From Bactrocera neohumeralis (lineage: Eukaryota; Arthropoda; Insecta; Diptera; Tephritidae), in contig NC_065920.1 in the NCBI RefSeq assembly GCF_024586455.1, forward strand, positions 12,796,144 through 12,860,143: a DNA stretch of 64,000 nt, given 5' to 3'. The notes beneath the pieces were generated by a model, which saw only the letters and a list, made by a program, of their open reading frames with translations, searched no databases and was not told the DNA's origin. Shown here piece by piece: positions 1-12,100 of the stretch (its first letter is position 1; each line of letters opens with the position of its first letter). The translations under genes and the position numbers were made by a program.

Positions 1-1140
1 GCATTAAAACGAGCACATTGAAAAGTATATTGATTGAAATTTATTGCAGATGGAACCGACAGATTGGCGTATAGAATTTTTGAAAGCAAGCGTACACGTT
101 TTTGCCGCTGCCATTTCGGTGTGTGTGCAAAAGGAAAATGGGGAAAAAATCAGTTTTTCTGCATAAATTACCGACGAAAAGGAATGTGTGAACTTTTATT
201 TGGCAAAATGAAGTTGATTTATAGACAGTCTTTATTGAAAGGCCACGCTGCATGTATCAATTATCGACGAAATGGAAAAGATTTTTGTAAAAAGTGATTT
301 TTCTGAACGTGTGAATTTATATTTGAAGTGCGAGATTGAGTTTGGAGTTGAACTATTTGAAGAGCGCGCAAATGTATGCAGCCATGTGGAGTTTATCTTT
401 AATACTTAAGTGAAGGCAACAAGGTAACAAAGCCAATAGTAATTTGTTGCCTACCATTAGGCGACTTTTGTTTTTAGTGAAAAATGTTTAACTGTTTAAG
501 ATTTCAAGCTGTGAGAAATTAGTTCAGATATAATTTACAAGGTCTTGAATAACGGATTTTTTTCTTCAATTACAACTATTACAAAAAAACGAAAATGCCG
601 AGAAATTTTCACTAGAATTTTTTTTTTTTTGTAAACGTCTATCTTGGACAGACAATTTTCACTTTTTTTTTCTTCGTTCAATAACTAGTTTATGGTCCTA
701 ATTGAGGCATATATATAATATTATCCTGTAAGAAGTTCTGTTTGCATCGCGTTGCAATCTTTATTTCGTAATTTCGCATTTTTCATTGAAAATTTCACAA
801 AATCTTTGCTAAATATGAAACTTTGAAATAGTAAAATGCTTGAGTTAAATCCTGCATTTTGAAAATACATCGCTTTTGCTCAAGGAAACCCATGTTACTC
901 CTTAATAATCGCAAATTTTGAAGCAAAAGTGCTTTTTAAAAACTTGCTTAAGGCTATCACCGCATTAATGATCACAAAATTTTTAATTGATATAAAAAAA
1001 TAATAAATGTAAAAAAATCAATTAATTACAAATTTTGTGCAAATAAAAATTAGATATTTTAAATTGGTTACTTAAATTGACGAAAAAATTAATTAAAATT
1101 TAGTAAATAATCAAAACATGAAAGTATCTGGTTTTGTAAC
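1..1140. other. AT-rich non-coding DNA
   Basis: No recognisable gene. Short open frames near 34-297 have no family resemblance I can name. They include two similar stretches about 90 bp apart (159-183 and 248-277), too short to call a repeat family. The rest is A/T-run-rich sequence without splice-supported coding potential. Confidence 0.5.
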
Positions 1141-1142
1141 GT

Positions 1143-1705
1143 GAACTAGGTATATTAAGTTTGCCATGATCTTTATAAATATGTTATGTAAAATAATATA
1201 TTATGAACGCTCTGAACATGGTAAGTTCGTTAACGCATTCTCGACCCTTTTTGAAAAATTAGTACCAATCAAAAATATTTGCTCGCGACAAGCAATTACC
1301 ACCGAAGGCCCTTTTCACCATTCTGAACGTTTCGGCACCAGAAATTTGTGTCCGCACACAAAATTTAATGGAACTTCTTTGTTGAATAATTTCACTCATC
1401 GTAAAAATCGCCGAATGCACTTTATGTACTATAGAAAGACAAGCTTATACTAAACAGTTATGATTATTTTGAGGTGAGATTTGACACAAATGTCACCGAC
1501 AGTCATACCAACCTGGAAAAAAAAAATACTTCGACGAATGGGGTTTCGCGCGAGGTTTAAATTAAAAAGTCTTACTATTTTTTGCCCACAGTAGTATATA
1601 TAAATGATCAGCATATGCAAAAATTTTTTATTGGATCACTATAGCATTACATAGCTGACATACAAATTGAACTTGGAAAATCAAGTTCTTGCATTAAAAA
1701 TTATT
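1143..1705 (-). repeat. Dispersed repeat A, interrupted copy
   Basis: The left part (1143-1185) reads like the end of repeat A in reverse orientation: a GGTATATTAAGTTTGCCA start as in the copy near 9965. The right part (about 1592-1705) resumes with TATATAAATGATCAGCATAT and then the reversed TATAGC...CATACAAA core seen in the other copies. A mariner fragment lies between the two parts, so this copy is split and internally shortened. Confidence 0.55.
1200..1592 (-). mobile_element. mariner-type transposon fragment (N-terminus plus one end)
   Basis: On the minus strand the frame starting near 1415 reads MSEIIQQRSSIKFCVR..QISGAETF and continues with LSRANIFDWY. This is the paired-like helix-turn-helix N-terminus typical of mariner transposases. 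An in-frame stop and loss of similarity after about 60 residues show it is dead and truncated. The outer end at 1564-1591 (AAGTCTTACTATTTTTTGCCCA) is nearly the same as the end of the mariner relic at about 27155-27180, so both probably belong to one subfamily. It sits inside repeat A. Confidence 0.65.
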
Positions 1706-2100
1706 TACTTGTAAGGGGTATTGAAACTTGACATTTCTTTTGCTATTTTTCTTAAACTATCATAATCTAGAATTTGTGATAAAAATGTTTCAAATATTAA
1801 AAAAAAACTGGCAGAAGAAACAAAAAAAGCTAAAATATTCATAACAATAGCATTTCTTTTCGCAATTATGTATATAAACAAAGCAGAAAACGGTTTCAGC
1901 CAACGGAAAGAAATATTTTCCCTACAAAAACTTAGCCGTACTCTGTTCAGAGAATAAAAATATAAATAAAGAAAATATTATTTGTTTAATATTAATTTTA
2001 TAAAATATTCTATTACAAATATGAGAAATGTATTTAAATAAAATTAAATGAATATATATATATTTTAAAAAATGGAAAAAAACATGAAGAAAAAAAGAGA
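1706..2100. other. AT-rich spacer
   Basis: No gene, repeat family or RNA recognised; A/T-rich with short poly-A runs. Confidence 0.4.
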
Positions 2101-2104
2101 AAGA

Positions 2105-2312
2105 TAAGAAGGATAGCTAGTACCCTTTACAAGTCGATAGTGAGGACGCAGAGTTCGTTAAAAGTCGCGCCAAACCAGGTATTCCAAAGGATGACTACTT
2201 CTCTTGAACCTAGCAGCTGAACTCCATCTGGTATCGCAAAGGAATAAAACTGGTCTATGAGTGGCTTATTGGCCCACCAGTTTAACCTAACTTTACCTCA
2301 CCTAAACCTTTA
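2105..2312 (+). mobile_element. Possible 3' end of a non-LTR retroposon
   Basis: A short block of higher complexity ends with a tail TTTAACCTAACTTTACC followed by CACCTAAACC. The same AACCTAA-type tail lies just downstream of Jockey-type relics elsewhere in this window (11921-11940, 50121-50145 and, inverted, 52931-52970). No coding motif could be read here, so the assignment rests only on the tail. Confidence 0.35.
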
Positions 2313-3240
2313 CAAGTGCTTTCTAAATGTCATACCAATTTAAAACGAGTCTATCTTACAGCCAAAAAATTCATAAACGAAGCCCTAAAAAATAAATTGG
2401 TCGCTGAAGATGAAAATTTCGAGCTTCCTAAGCTATTTGCAAATAATATTTCTTCCGAAGTATTTAAAATCAACTCTGATTAAGTAAACTAACATATGTA
2501 TAATTTTTTAAGATTTTGTGTTATATATTGATATTTAAAAAATATTTTTACTAAAAAAATAAAACATTTTGCAAATAATATTCTAGAAATTATATAAAAT
2601 AATGATTTTGGATTAAGTTAAAAATTTGATAGAAATCAAATTTCTTCAAAAACATACTTTTAGAAGACATAATTCAATAAATCTTGCGTATATTTTACAC
2701 AATCGGTTACGGTTCACTACATCATATTATATACATATGTAATTTCATAAAATTTCTAGCTTCCGTTCACAGATATAACCAATACATACCGAATTTATAA
2801 CCAAAACCCAAAATTTCTTTCAATATGAGTGGTTTCGCTCGTAACATCACTTTTCATAAGTTTGCAGGCGCAGAAAAAACGATATAATAGAAACCTTTTA
2901 GTTGAAACACAATTTGAGTTTTGGTTATAAAATTGTTATATATTACTTATAGATTGGTTATAGATTGGTTAAATCTGACAGCGGCAGCTGAAAATTTTAT
3001 GCTACATATATATAATATGTTGAAGTGAATGGTAAGCAATAAAAAACTAATTTGTATTTTTTTGATATGTTGTTTTGCATTTTAGGTGACGATATATATA
3101 CATATATATTTATATACAATATATTATAAACATACATATATATTATTGTTGAGATATTATATTGAGAATAAGTTGAAAATATTCGACATACCTATCAGCT
3201 TAGGTCATTATACTCCACACACAAAATAAGGTGCCAGCTT
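2313..3240. other. AT-rich spacer
   Basis: Dominated by TATATA/ATACATATAT tracts, for example around 3080-3150. No gene or recognised mobile element. Confidence 0.4.
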
Positions 3241-5040
3241 AAGAATGTTGCTTTTAGCCAATTAAGAAGGCGAAAATAAAATAAACGTTGCCATGCTAAC
3301 TGACACGGAAAGCAAGCCACAAAGTGTATCGCTACGGAAACCGCAAAGAAAACGGGCCACAAACAAACAAATTAAGCCAACAGGCGAGCACAAATTCGAC
3401 TTCGATTTATACACTACACTTTGACACAGAATATTATTCACCGATTTTACCGATTTATACACACTGAAGCGCTTTGCTTGCGGCTTAAAAAGCATATATT
3501 TCTATAGTGAGTGGCGAGCGCTTAGAAAAAAATCGAAATAATTTTTAGCGCAGAAAATAAGCACTTTTAGCTTAAGCAACAAACACGTGCTGGCATGCTA
3601 TTTACACTCTTCTTGTTTTTTTTTTGTTTTTGTTCCTTAATTTTTCACTTCTTTGACTTTTGAAATAAATCACAAATGAACTACACTTTGCATTAGCTGG
3701 CGCTTGCAGCTGTAAATTCAATGTAACTGTAACACGTCACACACTTTCGCTTAACAATAATTGCTGCTTGCACTAAGCAATAGCGCGCTAGCGGCAATGT
3801 ATGCGCTCGTTATCCTTATTATCCTTTTTGGCTCAGCGCTTGCTGGCTTTATTTGGTTTTGCTTTGAATTGCGTTACGCAGCGCACAAACGTAAGCGAGA
3901 CAAGCACGACGTTACGGCATAGCACGTCACTCATGCAACGCGACACTACCACCACTGTTGGCCAACCAACGGATGCAACATGCATTTAGGCCCGAAAGTG
4001 TCGATTCACACCAACTGCCTGCCAAACGCCGGCGCTAATGTGGAGCGCGCTACTCACCGCACTAAGGCAACTCAACTGTTCAAATTCAATTCAAAAATGC
4101 TGTAGTCTGCTGTGGCGACGGCGAGCGCGCTAACTCTGACAATGCGACCGTTCGTAACCGTGGCTCGTCGACAACTGCTCGGCCAAGGGTGTCGTACGCA
4201 TGCAAAGAACCACCCCCGAGTGTGGATTGTTGGAAAATTAGTGCGCGGCGACGGCGAATGCCAGCCGATCGCCCGACTGCAGTTATGTTGTTGTCACATG
4301 TTTGTTGTTGTTATTATTGCTGTTATATTTGTCATGCCGCGCGCCCACATAGCTGCACTAGCAGACCGCCGTTTATAGGGTGCCAGCGTGTGGCATACAC
4401 GTCAGTCGGTTAGTTTGTTGTTTGTGCGCGCTGCGCTGCTGCTTTCTCTTCTGCTTCAGGTAACTGTTAATCACCTTTAACGGTTCAGCGCTGGTGTAGT
4501 TACGCTCAGCGCACGCAATTATGCACCGTCTAACGTGCTCTTTCTCTGCTTCCTTCGGCTCGGTGGTGGTGAGTCGGCGCAGTTTGCATGCTCTCATTTG
4601 CATACGCTCTTTTGCTCACTCTCTCGTTCTCTTTAACGCTTTCCTTGCATTATGCTTCTTCAATCTCTATTTCTCTCCAGTTCTTTTGTTTTCTTGTTGG
4701 CATTTTTCCGGTTTGTTTATGTTTTCTTTAGCTTCTGCAACCGGCTTTTTAGCACAGCACGGCGTATACGTAACCCACTGGCTTTTGCAATCATTGCTCG
4801 CGAGGCACCAAACAGTCGTTGGTTGTTTTCATACGCTACATATATGTACATACATATGTTTGTGTGTAAAATTAGCGCATCGTTTGAGTTATTAAATTGT
4901 TGTATTTTCTATTTATAGGCAGCCTCCCCAACATTTTCTTGGGTGTGTGCGGCGTGTGTGGCTTATTTGTGTAGGTCTTTTGCTGATTGAGTGACTTCGA
5001 TTTGCTTACCAGCTTTGTTTGGGAGATGAACACATATTTA
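3241..5040. other. Repeat-poor, more GC-rich intergenic block
   Basis: This stretch is richer in GC and CpG than its surroundings and contains no transposon relic I recognise. Many short frames are open on both strands, but none shows a family motif or supported splice structure. TCAGTC at 4402-4407 could be an initiator-like sequence; without a TATA box or downstream gene this is weak. It may be regulatory DNA or a non-coding exon. Confidence 0.4.
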
Positions 5041-5279
5041 CATACCGAATTTATGATTTTATACTTTTTCTACAATCAATATATCAATTTACTCGTAAAT
5101 GAGTTCTTAAGTTCGATATATTATAACATACAACCAAAAAGGGTGTGAGAGGAGAGTTGTGACGCAAATTGTAGATAACAGTAGATTATTATAGTATTCG
5201 CTAATGAAGTTGTTAAGTATGTCAATTAAGTGACAACACAAATCTATATTTATATATGTAAATATATGGACTAATAATA

Positions 5280-5592
5280 AGTTATCGAACTTTCTCGCCA
5301 TCTCTCTAACACTTGCCTGACCTTTTTCATGCATGATATTTTTCAGTTTTTTAATATTTTCATCAGTTGGAAAGGTCGAAGGTCGTCCAGAACGAGGCAT
5401 GTCTTCAACGATCTCTCGACCGTCTTTGAAGGGTATGTACCACTCCTGACGAATACATCCGTCAAACTTTCATTATTTTTGAAATATTGTTCAATAATGA
5501 AGGCACATTGTTCTATCGCAACGCTCTTTACTAAGCCCACATCATCTGTTGACTTTCTTTTTGGGGGTTGTCGACACTTTACTGCATAAAAG
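5280..5592 (-). mobile_element. Chimeric Tc1/mariner transposase N-terminal relic
   Basis: On the minus strand one frame (from about 5590) reads AIEQCAFIIEQYFKNNESL, like the N-terminal HTH of Tc1/IS630-type DDE transposases. From about 5450 a different frame reads EWYIPFKDGREIVEDMPRSG and then STFPTDENIKKLKNIMHEKG plus ASVREMARKF. That is the linker/second HTH region of mariner transposases. Similarity ends near 5280. The change of frame and apparently of family suggests a rearranged or nested relic. No catalytic domain is present. Confidence 0.6.
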
Positions 5593-5599
5593 ACTCCAA

Positions 5600-7370
5600 A
5601 CTTAAATCTTGTTAATTTTTAGACAAACTGTATTTAATTTAAATCTTACGTTAGTTTTGAACACTGAACATAATAAACATGCTTCTTTATTTTTCATACA
5701 CTTTTAATAAAATATGAACAATATTTAGTTTACACATACGGTACTTACTTATGTAAGTGTGTCATTTTGAAGAAAGAAGAAAGAAAAGTCTTAAACCCGA
5801 ATTCTGAAGTAATTCTTTCAGAAAATTGAAATTTTTCCAAAAACGTCTGGTTCAATTTTTCAGATAGTAAATCACGCTGAAAATAAAAGGACATAAGCGA
5901 ACTTATAGTTCCTCTATGTATCAAATTATGACATTTTTAATTTAATTTTTAATTTAATTTTTTTTGTTTTTTTATAGCGATAAATTTTTGTCAGAATAAA
6001 TTTACAAATAATTTTTACAATGTTTCGAAGTCAAGCTACTCAAATAAAAAAAAAATATGTTGTATATGTTGTTGGCATAAAAATTGAAAGTTAAAAATAA
6101 ATATTAAGCGCTCAAATTTTAAAATTCTTCGTATTCTACCGTCTTGAAATGCTTTTAGACTGTTTTCAACTGAAAAAAATAATGCCGAAAAATTTCACAC
6201 TCATTAGGGCAGTTCGATCTCTTCTATATAATCACACATGGAGAAAATCTCCCTTGAATAATTCTGAACACCTTTGGCTTAGAGGCTATGGATCCAAAAC
6301 TGGTTTCGAGCCACCGATGATCCAGTCAAAGTTTATCTTTAAGAGAATTTTTTATGTTAAGTATTAAGATATCCGAATGAAATTTAATCCATTGGTGCAT
6401 TTTGAGTTTCTATTGATGATTTGTCGGAGTCGCAGTCTCTCACAAAACCATTAAGAACTGTTCTCTAATAAATGCAGTGAAAATAAAGAAAATCGGACAA
6501 CTTTTTGACTCCCTGCAAATCAAACCGCTGTAATGCTCATATATGTGTATACATACCTCCAACTATTTATGCAGTCATGTCAGAAAAATATGCATTAAAT
6601 TTCCGAACACAGAACATCTCATCTCCTTGGAGAGTTTACTATACTAATTTGCTTGATTGGCCAGCTTGTTGCCCCCGTTTCGGGTGGTCTTGTCATGCCA
6701 ATTGTCAACGTTAAATACCCGAGCTGCGTTACGCATTGTTCCTGCACGCCGTGTAACTTTCAACGAATTGTCAAAGCAAAAGCAAAAACAAAAACCAGGG
6801 AGGCAGCGAAAGTTGAGGAAAGGACAATGTGTACGCCACCAAAGTGCGTACGAGCTCGACTCTACTTGCATACGACAACTACAAGTGCGGTGGGCTCAGT
6901 CCTAATCAGTCGTTGTTGGATGAAATTGGCAATAAACTCCTTCTCGTTAGACCGCTTTCCGCGCCACTCAACTGCGTCCAATAATACAAAAACAAAATGG
7001 ACGGGAGATTGTCACTGAATTTCAAATATTTGTGGGCCATGCGTTTGAACGAGGGCGGAACGAAAAAACAGTGGAATATAAAGGTCACATTTTTGTTAGT
7101 TGTGGAAGCAGCTTAGTAAATGTCATTTATTGATCTCGCTCATTCAGGTTAGTCTGTATTCTTTAGAAGCTGGTATTCTTCAACTTTTTCTTAACACAAT
7201 TTTAGGAAAAAGTTTCGCAAATTATGAACTTAGTTCGAGTGATTTTTGAAAATTTTAAGATAATCTAGGACACCGTACTTCAAACTATAACAAGATGTGT
7301 CTTACTGAACATCTACTTAGTGAGGTCCGCATGTTCCCTGTTAATGAGCATAATAATCTCTTTGCACTTT
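5600..7370. other. No gene recognised
   Basis: AT-rich to about 6500, then a moderately GC-richer block (6640-7020) with short open frames on both strands and no recognisable domain. No RNA gene or repeat family identified. Confidence 0.4.
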
Positions 7371-7399
7371 CTGCTTGCGTGTTTTTGTCGAAACTTGCA

Positions 7400-7865
7400 G
7401 TTGTCTGCTTGAAATGGAGCCACCTCTTTTGAACATCAGGAGAATATTGCCTTAGCCCATTGACGATCTGTCACAATATACCGACCAAATTTCGTACATG
7501 ACCAACATCCGACGGTTCCTAAACTCCATTCATTGTGTGCTTAACTCCTTCATTAACTTCCTCCCTGTGAATGGCGTACTTGAAGTCCAAAAACCATCCG
7601 TGGCAGTACAAGAGCTCGAGTTGCCGAATGAAACCTGAGAGACTCTGGTTCTGGATAATGTAGCAGGTTGAATTCTTACTTATCTAAAATACACTCTAAC
7701 CAACAAAGGTCCTACATGCAATGTGTCCCCGCATAACTCTAATCAACTCTTTGCAAGCCAAATGCGACCAGGTCCTTTAATACTCCGCACCCAATGATCC
7801 GAACCCGTCGCAACAGCGTTTTTTTCTGGGCCTACCATTAAGTGATCTCCATGACAATTAATATA
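7400..7865 (+). mobile_element. LOA/Jockey-group non-LTR retrotransposon, C-terminal relic
   Basis: Read in shifting frames on the plus strand, the sequence contains the end of the LOA-type ORF2 C-terminal domain. About 7635-7690 matches an R-L-N-S-Y-L-S-type segment, about 7735-7760 an H-N-S-N-Q-L-F-A segment, and about 7798-7862 reads SEPVATAFF then LGLPLSDLHDN-like. A better preserved copy on the minus strand near 27.9-28.4 kb has the same order of blocks. Several frameshifts and stops make it a pseudogene. Confidence 0.55.
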
Positions 7866-8169
7866 TATATTGCTTTCCTTCAAGCAGGGATTTGATAACC
7901 GACACTTCATAACCGGACTCCGGTATTAAAATTTCGTCTCTGGCACAAAATCTAGCTTAGCATTGAACGAAGTGCAGTAGAAAACATCTTAAAATGGATT
8001 TCATATACATCGAAAAATCGTTCAAACTTCAGCGATCTTATATTTTTACTTTTCAGCGACCAAGCTTTTCATTTTGTGCTGGAATTATCAGCTGAATATT
8101 TATGAACGATCCCAACATTTTCTTCATTTGTCAAAGCTAGAAATTGCTTCGGGTTTGAGCAGATTGCTG

Positions 8170-8540
8170 CGTGAGACTTTGACATTAGAAGTATTATCTC
8201 CTCTGTCGCTCTTGTCCATCGGAGATCTTCCGATCGTTAAATGTAGATACGAAAAAGGTAGACCTAACTTCCGGACAACTTTGACCTTTGAAGTTTTATT
8301 TCATCGTTTTCAGTAATGCTTGCCGGATCAAGTGACTTGCTTAGTTCGCAAAATTCATCTGTCTTGTCCATCGGAGATTTTCGGGTCGTCAAATGTCGAT
8401 GCGAAAATGGTAGGCGTAACTTTCGGATAACTTTGACCTTAGAAGTATTATTTCTTCTGATCTAGAGATGCTTGCAGGATTCAGTGACTTACTTAGTTAG
8501 CGAAATTCCTCTCTCTTGTCCAACGGAGATCTCCTGATCT
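8170..8540. repeat. Tandem repeat, about 151-bp unit
   Basis: The phrase CTTGTCCATCGGAGAT recurs at 8211, 8363 and 8514 (last copy slightly changed), giving spacings of 152 and 151 bp. A second phrase, ACTTTGACCTTAGAAGTATTAT, recurs in the same register (about 8174, 8276 diverged, 8431). About two and a half diverged units are present. The array has no coding sense. Confidence 0.8.
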
Positions 8541-9016
8541 CCAGCCATAGAAAAAAATTGAGAGATCTATGTTTTTTTCCAAAAACAGCATTACACTTGT
8601 ACTTACTTTGAATATCTATCAAATACTTCAATTCTTATCCAATCGTCCTCGTACTAGCTGCTGTAACTGTCGCTGGCACGTTGGCGCTTGTTACCTCCGA
8701 TTGGTTTGGCTGGTTAAAACCCGGCTCAATGGCTAAGTGACAATGAATGGCGAGTGTTTAATATGCCACAAAAGTAGCTGCATTCGCTCGACCGACGCAT
8801 TGAGATTGTCAGCTGCTTAGCGCAAAGCACACGCAATATTCTTGTCAACTTTATTTACAAGGACTTTATGTTTCTTTGCAGGATGACAACAACCATAACA
8901 GCATAGCGGATGCGAAGCGACGATAGCAGCACGATTACAAACGGATAGCACGAAAACACGGAAGATAGACCACAAACAGAGACCACGGAAGGTACATAGC
9001 AGCTGCAAGTGGGTAG
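8541..9016. promoter_or_regulatory. 5' flank of the MKRN2OS-like gene
   Basis: No recognised mobile element. The plus-strand frame of the downstream gene opens after a TAG stop at 9014-9016, so any further 5' coding exon would have to be spliced from upstream. No clear TATA box was found; this is the likely promoter/5'UTR region by position only. Confidence 0.35.
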
Positions 9017-9130
9017 TGTGAAGTGGCACGGGGAGGATACGAGAGTAGCCGCGTGAACAGCAGAGACCGCAGTAGGCCAAGCATACGGCAGCGGAAGCGT
9101 ACGCAACGTAATAAACGCATTGCCGAAAAC

Positions 9131-12100
9131 ATGTTGGCTGCAGCAACAACAACATTGACAACGACAAAAACACCAACCGCTGCGATGACAACATTGACAA
9201 CGAACGGCACAACAATGCCGACCACGAGCATGCTGATGACAACAACAACAACAACTGAAATGAGCGATAAAGCACGAAGAGTCACTAAACAAACAACACA
9301 CAACGCACAAACACTAACAACAACAGCGGCAAGGGCAACAACAGGCACAGGCAGCAGATCAGCCACAACAGTAACAGCAACAGCAACAGCAGCAACAACA
9401 ATTACCTCAGATCCAGGCATTTTATGCTTTCATCATTGCAATGTAAAAGTTTTCTGCTTCCACTTGCCACATCGTTGCCCCAAATGCAAACAAGTATTAG
9501 ACACCGGTGTCGATGTGGACGGCAAGAACGATGCGGCCGCTGCGGCTGACGACGACGAGGAGGACGTTGTACGTGGTAATGAATTGGTTAGCAATGGCTG
9601 CAACGGTGAACGTACACGTGCCGCTAACGGTGTGCCGGTTGGTGTTGTTGGCTCCACGCGTTTGTTGCCTTTTCGCTTGCCCTATCCGTTCATACGTGCC
9701 TCGCAATATCCCTGTGCGATTGTTTTACGTCCGACCACAGGCGATTTTCTCAAGTGAGTATATTTATGCACCTATACACATACAATTTATTTCTCTGTTT
9801 CGAATACAAAGGTTAGGGAAAAAAGATCAGAACAGGCACCAGAAGTACATTGGCTTAATTGGAGCATACATTCGTGTTTCGTTTGAGAAACCAGAAAATA
9901 CAGGCGGGTATTGAGCTGGAGACTTTCCGAAGCCACGCATTCGCGGTAAAAATGTTCAGTATGCCCTGAAAAGGTTATATTAAGTTTACCACGAAGTTTA
10001 TAATACCCATAAATTAGCAGCATGATGAGTTGAGTCTATTTAACCATGCTTGTCCTCTCTGTCGTTCTGCCTGTATTTACGCGAACTAGTCTCTCGTGAA
10101 AACTTACACACACGTCCCTTTTTTCTTGAGACGCTAATCATTTGTCAGAATCGCCAATATCGGACCAACATAGCATATAGCTGCCATACAAACTGAACGA
10201 TGAAACCAAAATTTTTAATTTAAGAATATATTTTCATACAATTTGGCATTTATTATTCCTCAAGGAAGCGGTGCAATCTAAGAAGAAAAGGTTTCAATCG
10301 GACTATATAGCATATAGCTCTCATATAATGATCGTAATCAACTCGTTTTTGTATACGAACTACTTTTTTATTTGATTAGATATCTTCTCGAGACTTAGAA
10401 AACAAATGTGACCTCGGCAAATGCAAACTGCAGGGCCATTGATTTCCTAAAATGTAATCGACAGTGACCCCAAACGTAAGCAAAGGGTTTTGACTTGACT
10501 ATATGTAAACAAAGGTTGTGAACTTGGCTAATTGTAAACAAAAGGGGCATTGACATCGTAAAATGTAAACAAAAAAATCATTGGCCTCACAAAATGTAAA
10601 ATCTTGTTTCGCTAAAAGTAAACAAAGGTTGTGTAGTGACTAATGATAAACGAAAGTATTTTTGACCTTACAAAACTATAAAAAAAGTACCACATGTTCT
10701 TTTTTTCCGAATAACTCCTCATTACTATAAACCACCTATATCGGACTAAATACTAGAAGATTTAGCTGCAATACAAAGTGATTGGTCAAAAGGTTCTTAG
10801 TCATCTTTGTTTGTTATTTGACAACATATATATTTTTATAAACTTTGGTATGGATTATTGTCCAAGACAACGCAACAATATACCAATATGTTGTTCAGCT
10901 TGGATTACGTCATATGAACTGATTGATCAATGCAAAGGTTGTTTTAACCCTTTTATACTCAAAGAAACGCCCCTGGTAAGGATATTAGAGCTTCGATGGA
11001 ACTGAAGTTAAAATTTTTTCCATCATTGAGGACTATAACAGCGAGCAACTTCAAAATATTAATCACAACTTATACTATAATAGGCTCCACAGACTAGAAA
11101 GCCGAAGTATTTTTCATGACCAGCAGTTAACTCTAAAAGTAGAGAGGTTTCACTTGGTTCCGGTAGGCTTTTATCGGTGATCGATTTATTTACGCGTTCT
11201 TCTGTCTCAAAATATATGCTTGGCTTATCTTGTTATGGCGGAACTTGGTGTTGCAAGCAATTGTGGTTCAGGCTCCAAACCTTATCTTAAAGATTGGTCC
11301 TTACCAAAAGGTTGGTCCTAGTCTTGCGAGGTGCTAAAAATATATATTCCGATAGTATGGCATCGATATTAGCATTGAGTTCGCTGACTGTTCACTCAAG
11401 ATTACTGAAAAGATGCCAAGACTTCTTATCTCTACCATCGAGCTATTTTATCATTAGGCTAGTTTGGGTGCTTGACCACAGTGGTATTGCAAAAAACTGT
11501 AAGGCTAATAAATTTGCTAAGACAGGTACTTTAGTCCCAATAACTGTAGAATGGGAACGGGTGTAGTTTACATGATTGCTGGGCCGCAGAGCAGCACAGC
11601 AAGTAATGGTCAACTATCAGTAGCTGTGCAGTCGCAATGTTCTTCTGGAGTGGGGTAAATCGAAAGAGGTCTAGAAAGATCTTTCCCCTCAGCAAGGTTC
11701 ATCTTTCCATGGTTCTAACTGGATACTGTCTGATCGGGTTTCATTTAGTAAGATTTCACAGTTTACCTGATGCCAGCTGCATCAGTTTTTTGGAAAAAAA
11801 TGAGAAAAATCATCTCAAAACTTCTCCTCGAAATTTGCTAGAAATACCGCTCATACATTTAGATATGTACTCTAAAAGAAAATCTAATTGTAGTCTTGAT
11901 ATTCAGCCATCTAGCTAAGCCAATCTAATCTAACCTAATTTCCCCAAATTCAGTCTACAGTGTAGCAGCGTGAAGGTTGGCATTAAAGTTCGTGAGCAGT
12001 CTTCATTTTTTAGGAATTGCGGCAGCTACCAAAGTCTTTTCACGTTGCTTGGGAGTCGCAAACTCGGTTGTCAAGACAAGCAGACCAGTACTAGAATACT

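Noticed and set aside
34..297. Short open frame with two CINYRR-type repeats at the window start
   Set aside because: It follows a weak 90-bp DNA similarity and shows no known domain; it could be chance.
9023..9130. Longer start of the MKRN2OS-like frame at 9023
   Set aside because: The codon at 9023 is GTG, not ATG. The first in-frame ATG is at 9131 and an in-frame stop lies at 9014, so the upstream part is untranslated unless spliced differently.
8817..9420. Long minus-strand open frames opposite exon 1 of the MKRN2OS-like gene
   Set aside because: They are the complement of CAACAA/ACA-rich coding and flanking sequence, giving Val/Ala/Cys-rich low complexity in several frames at once, with no domain.
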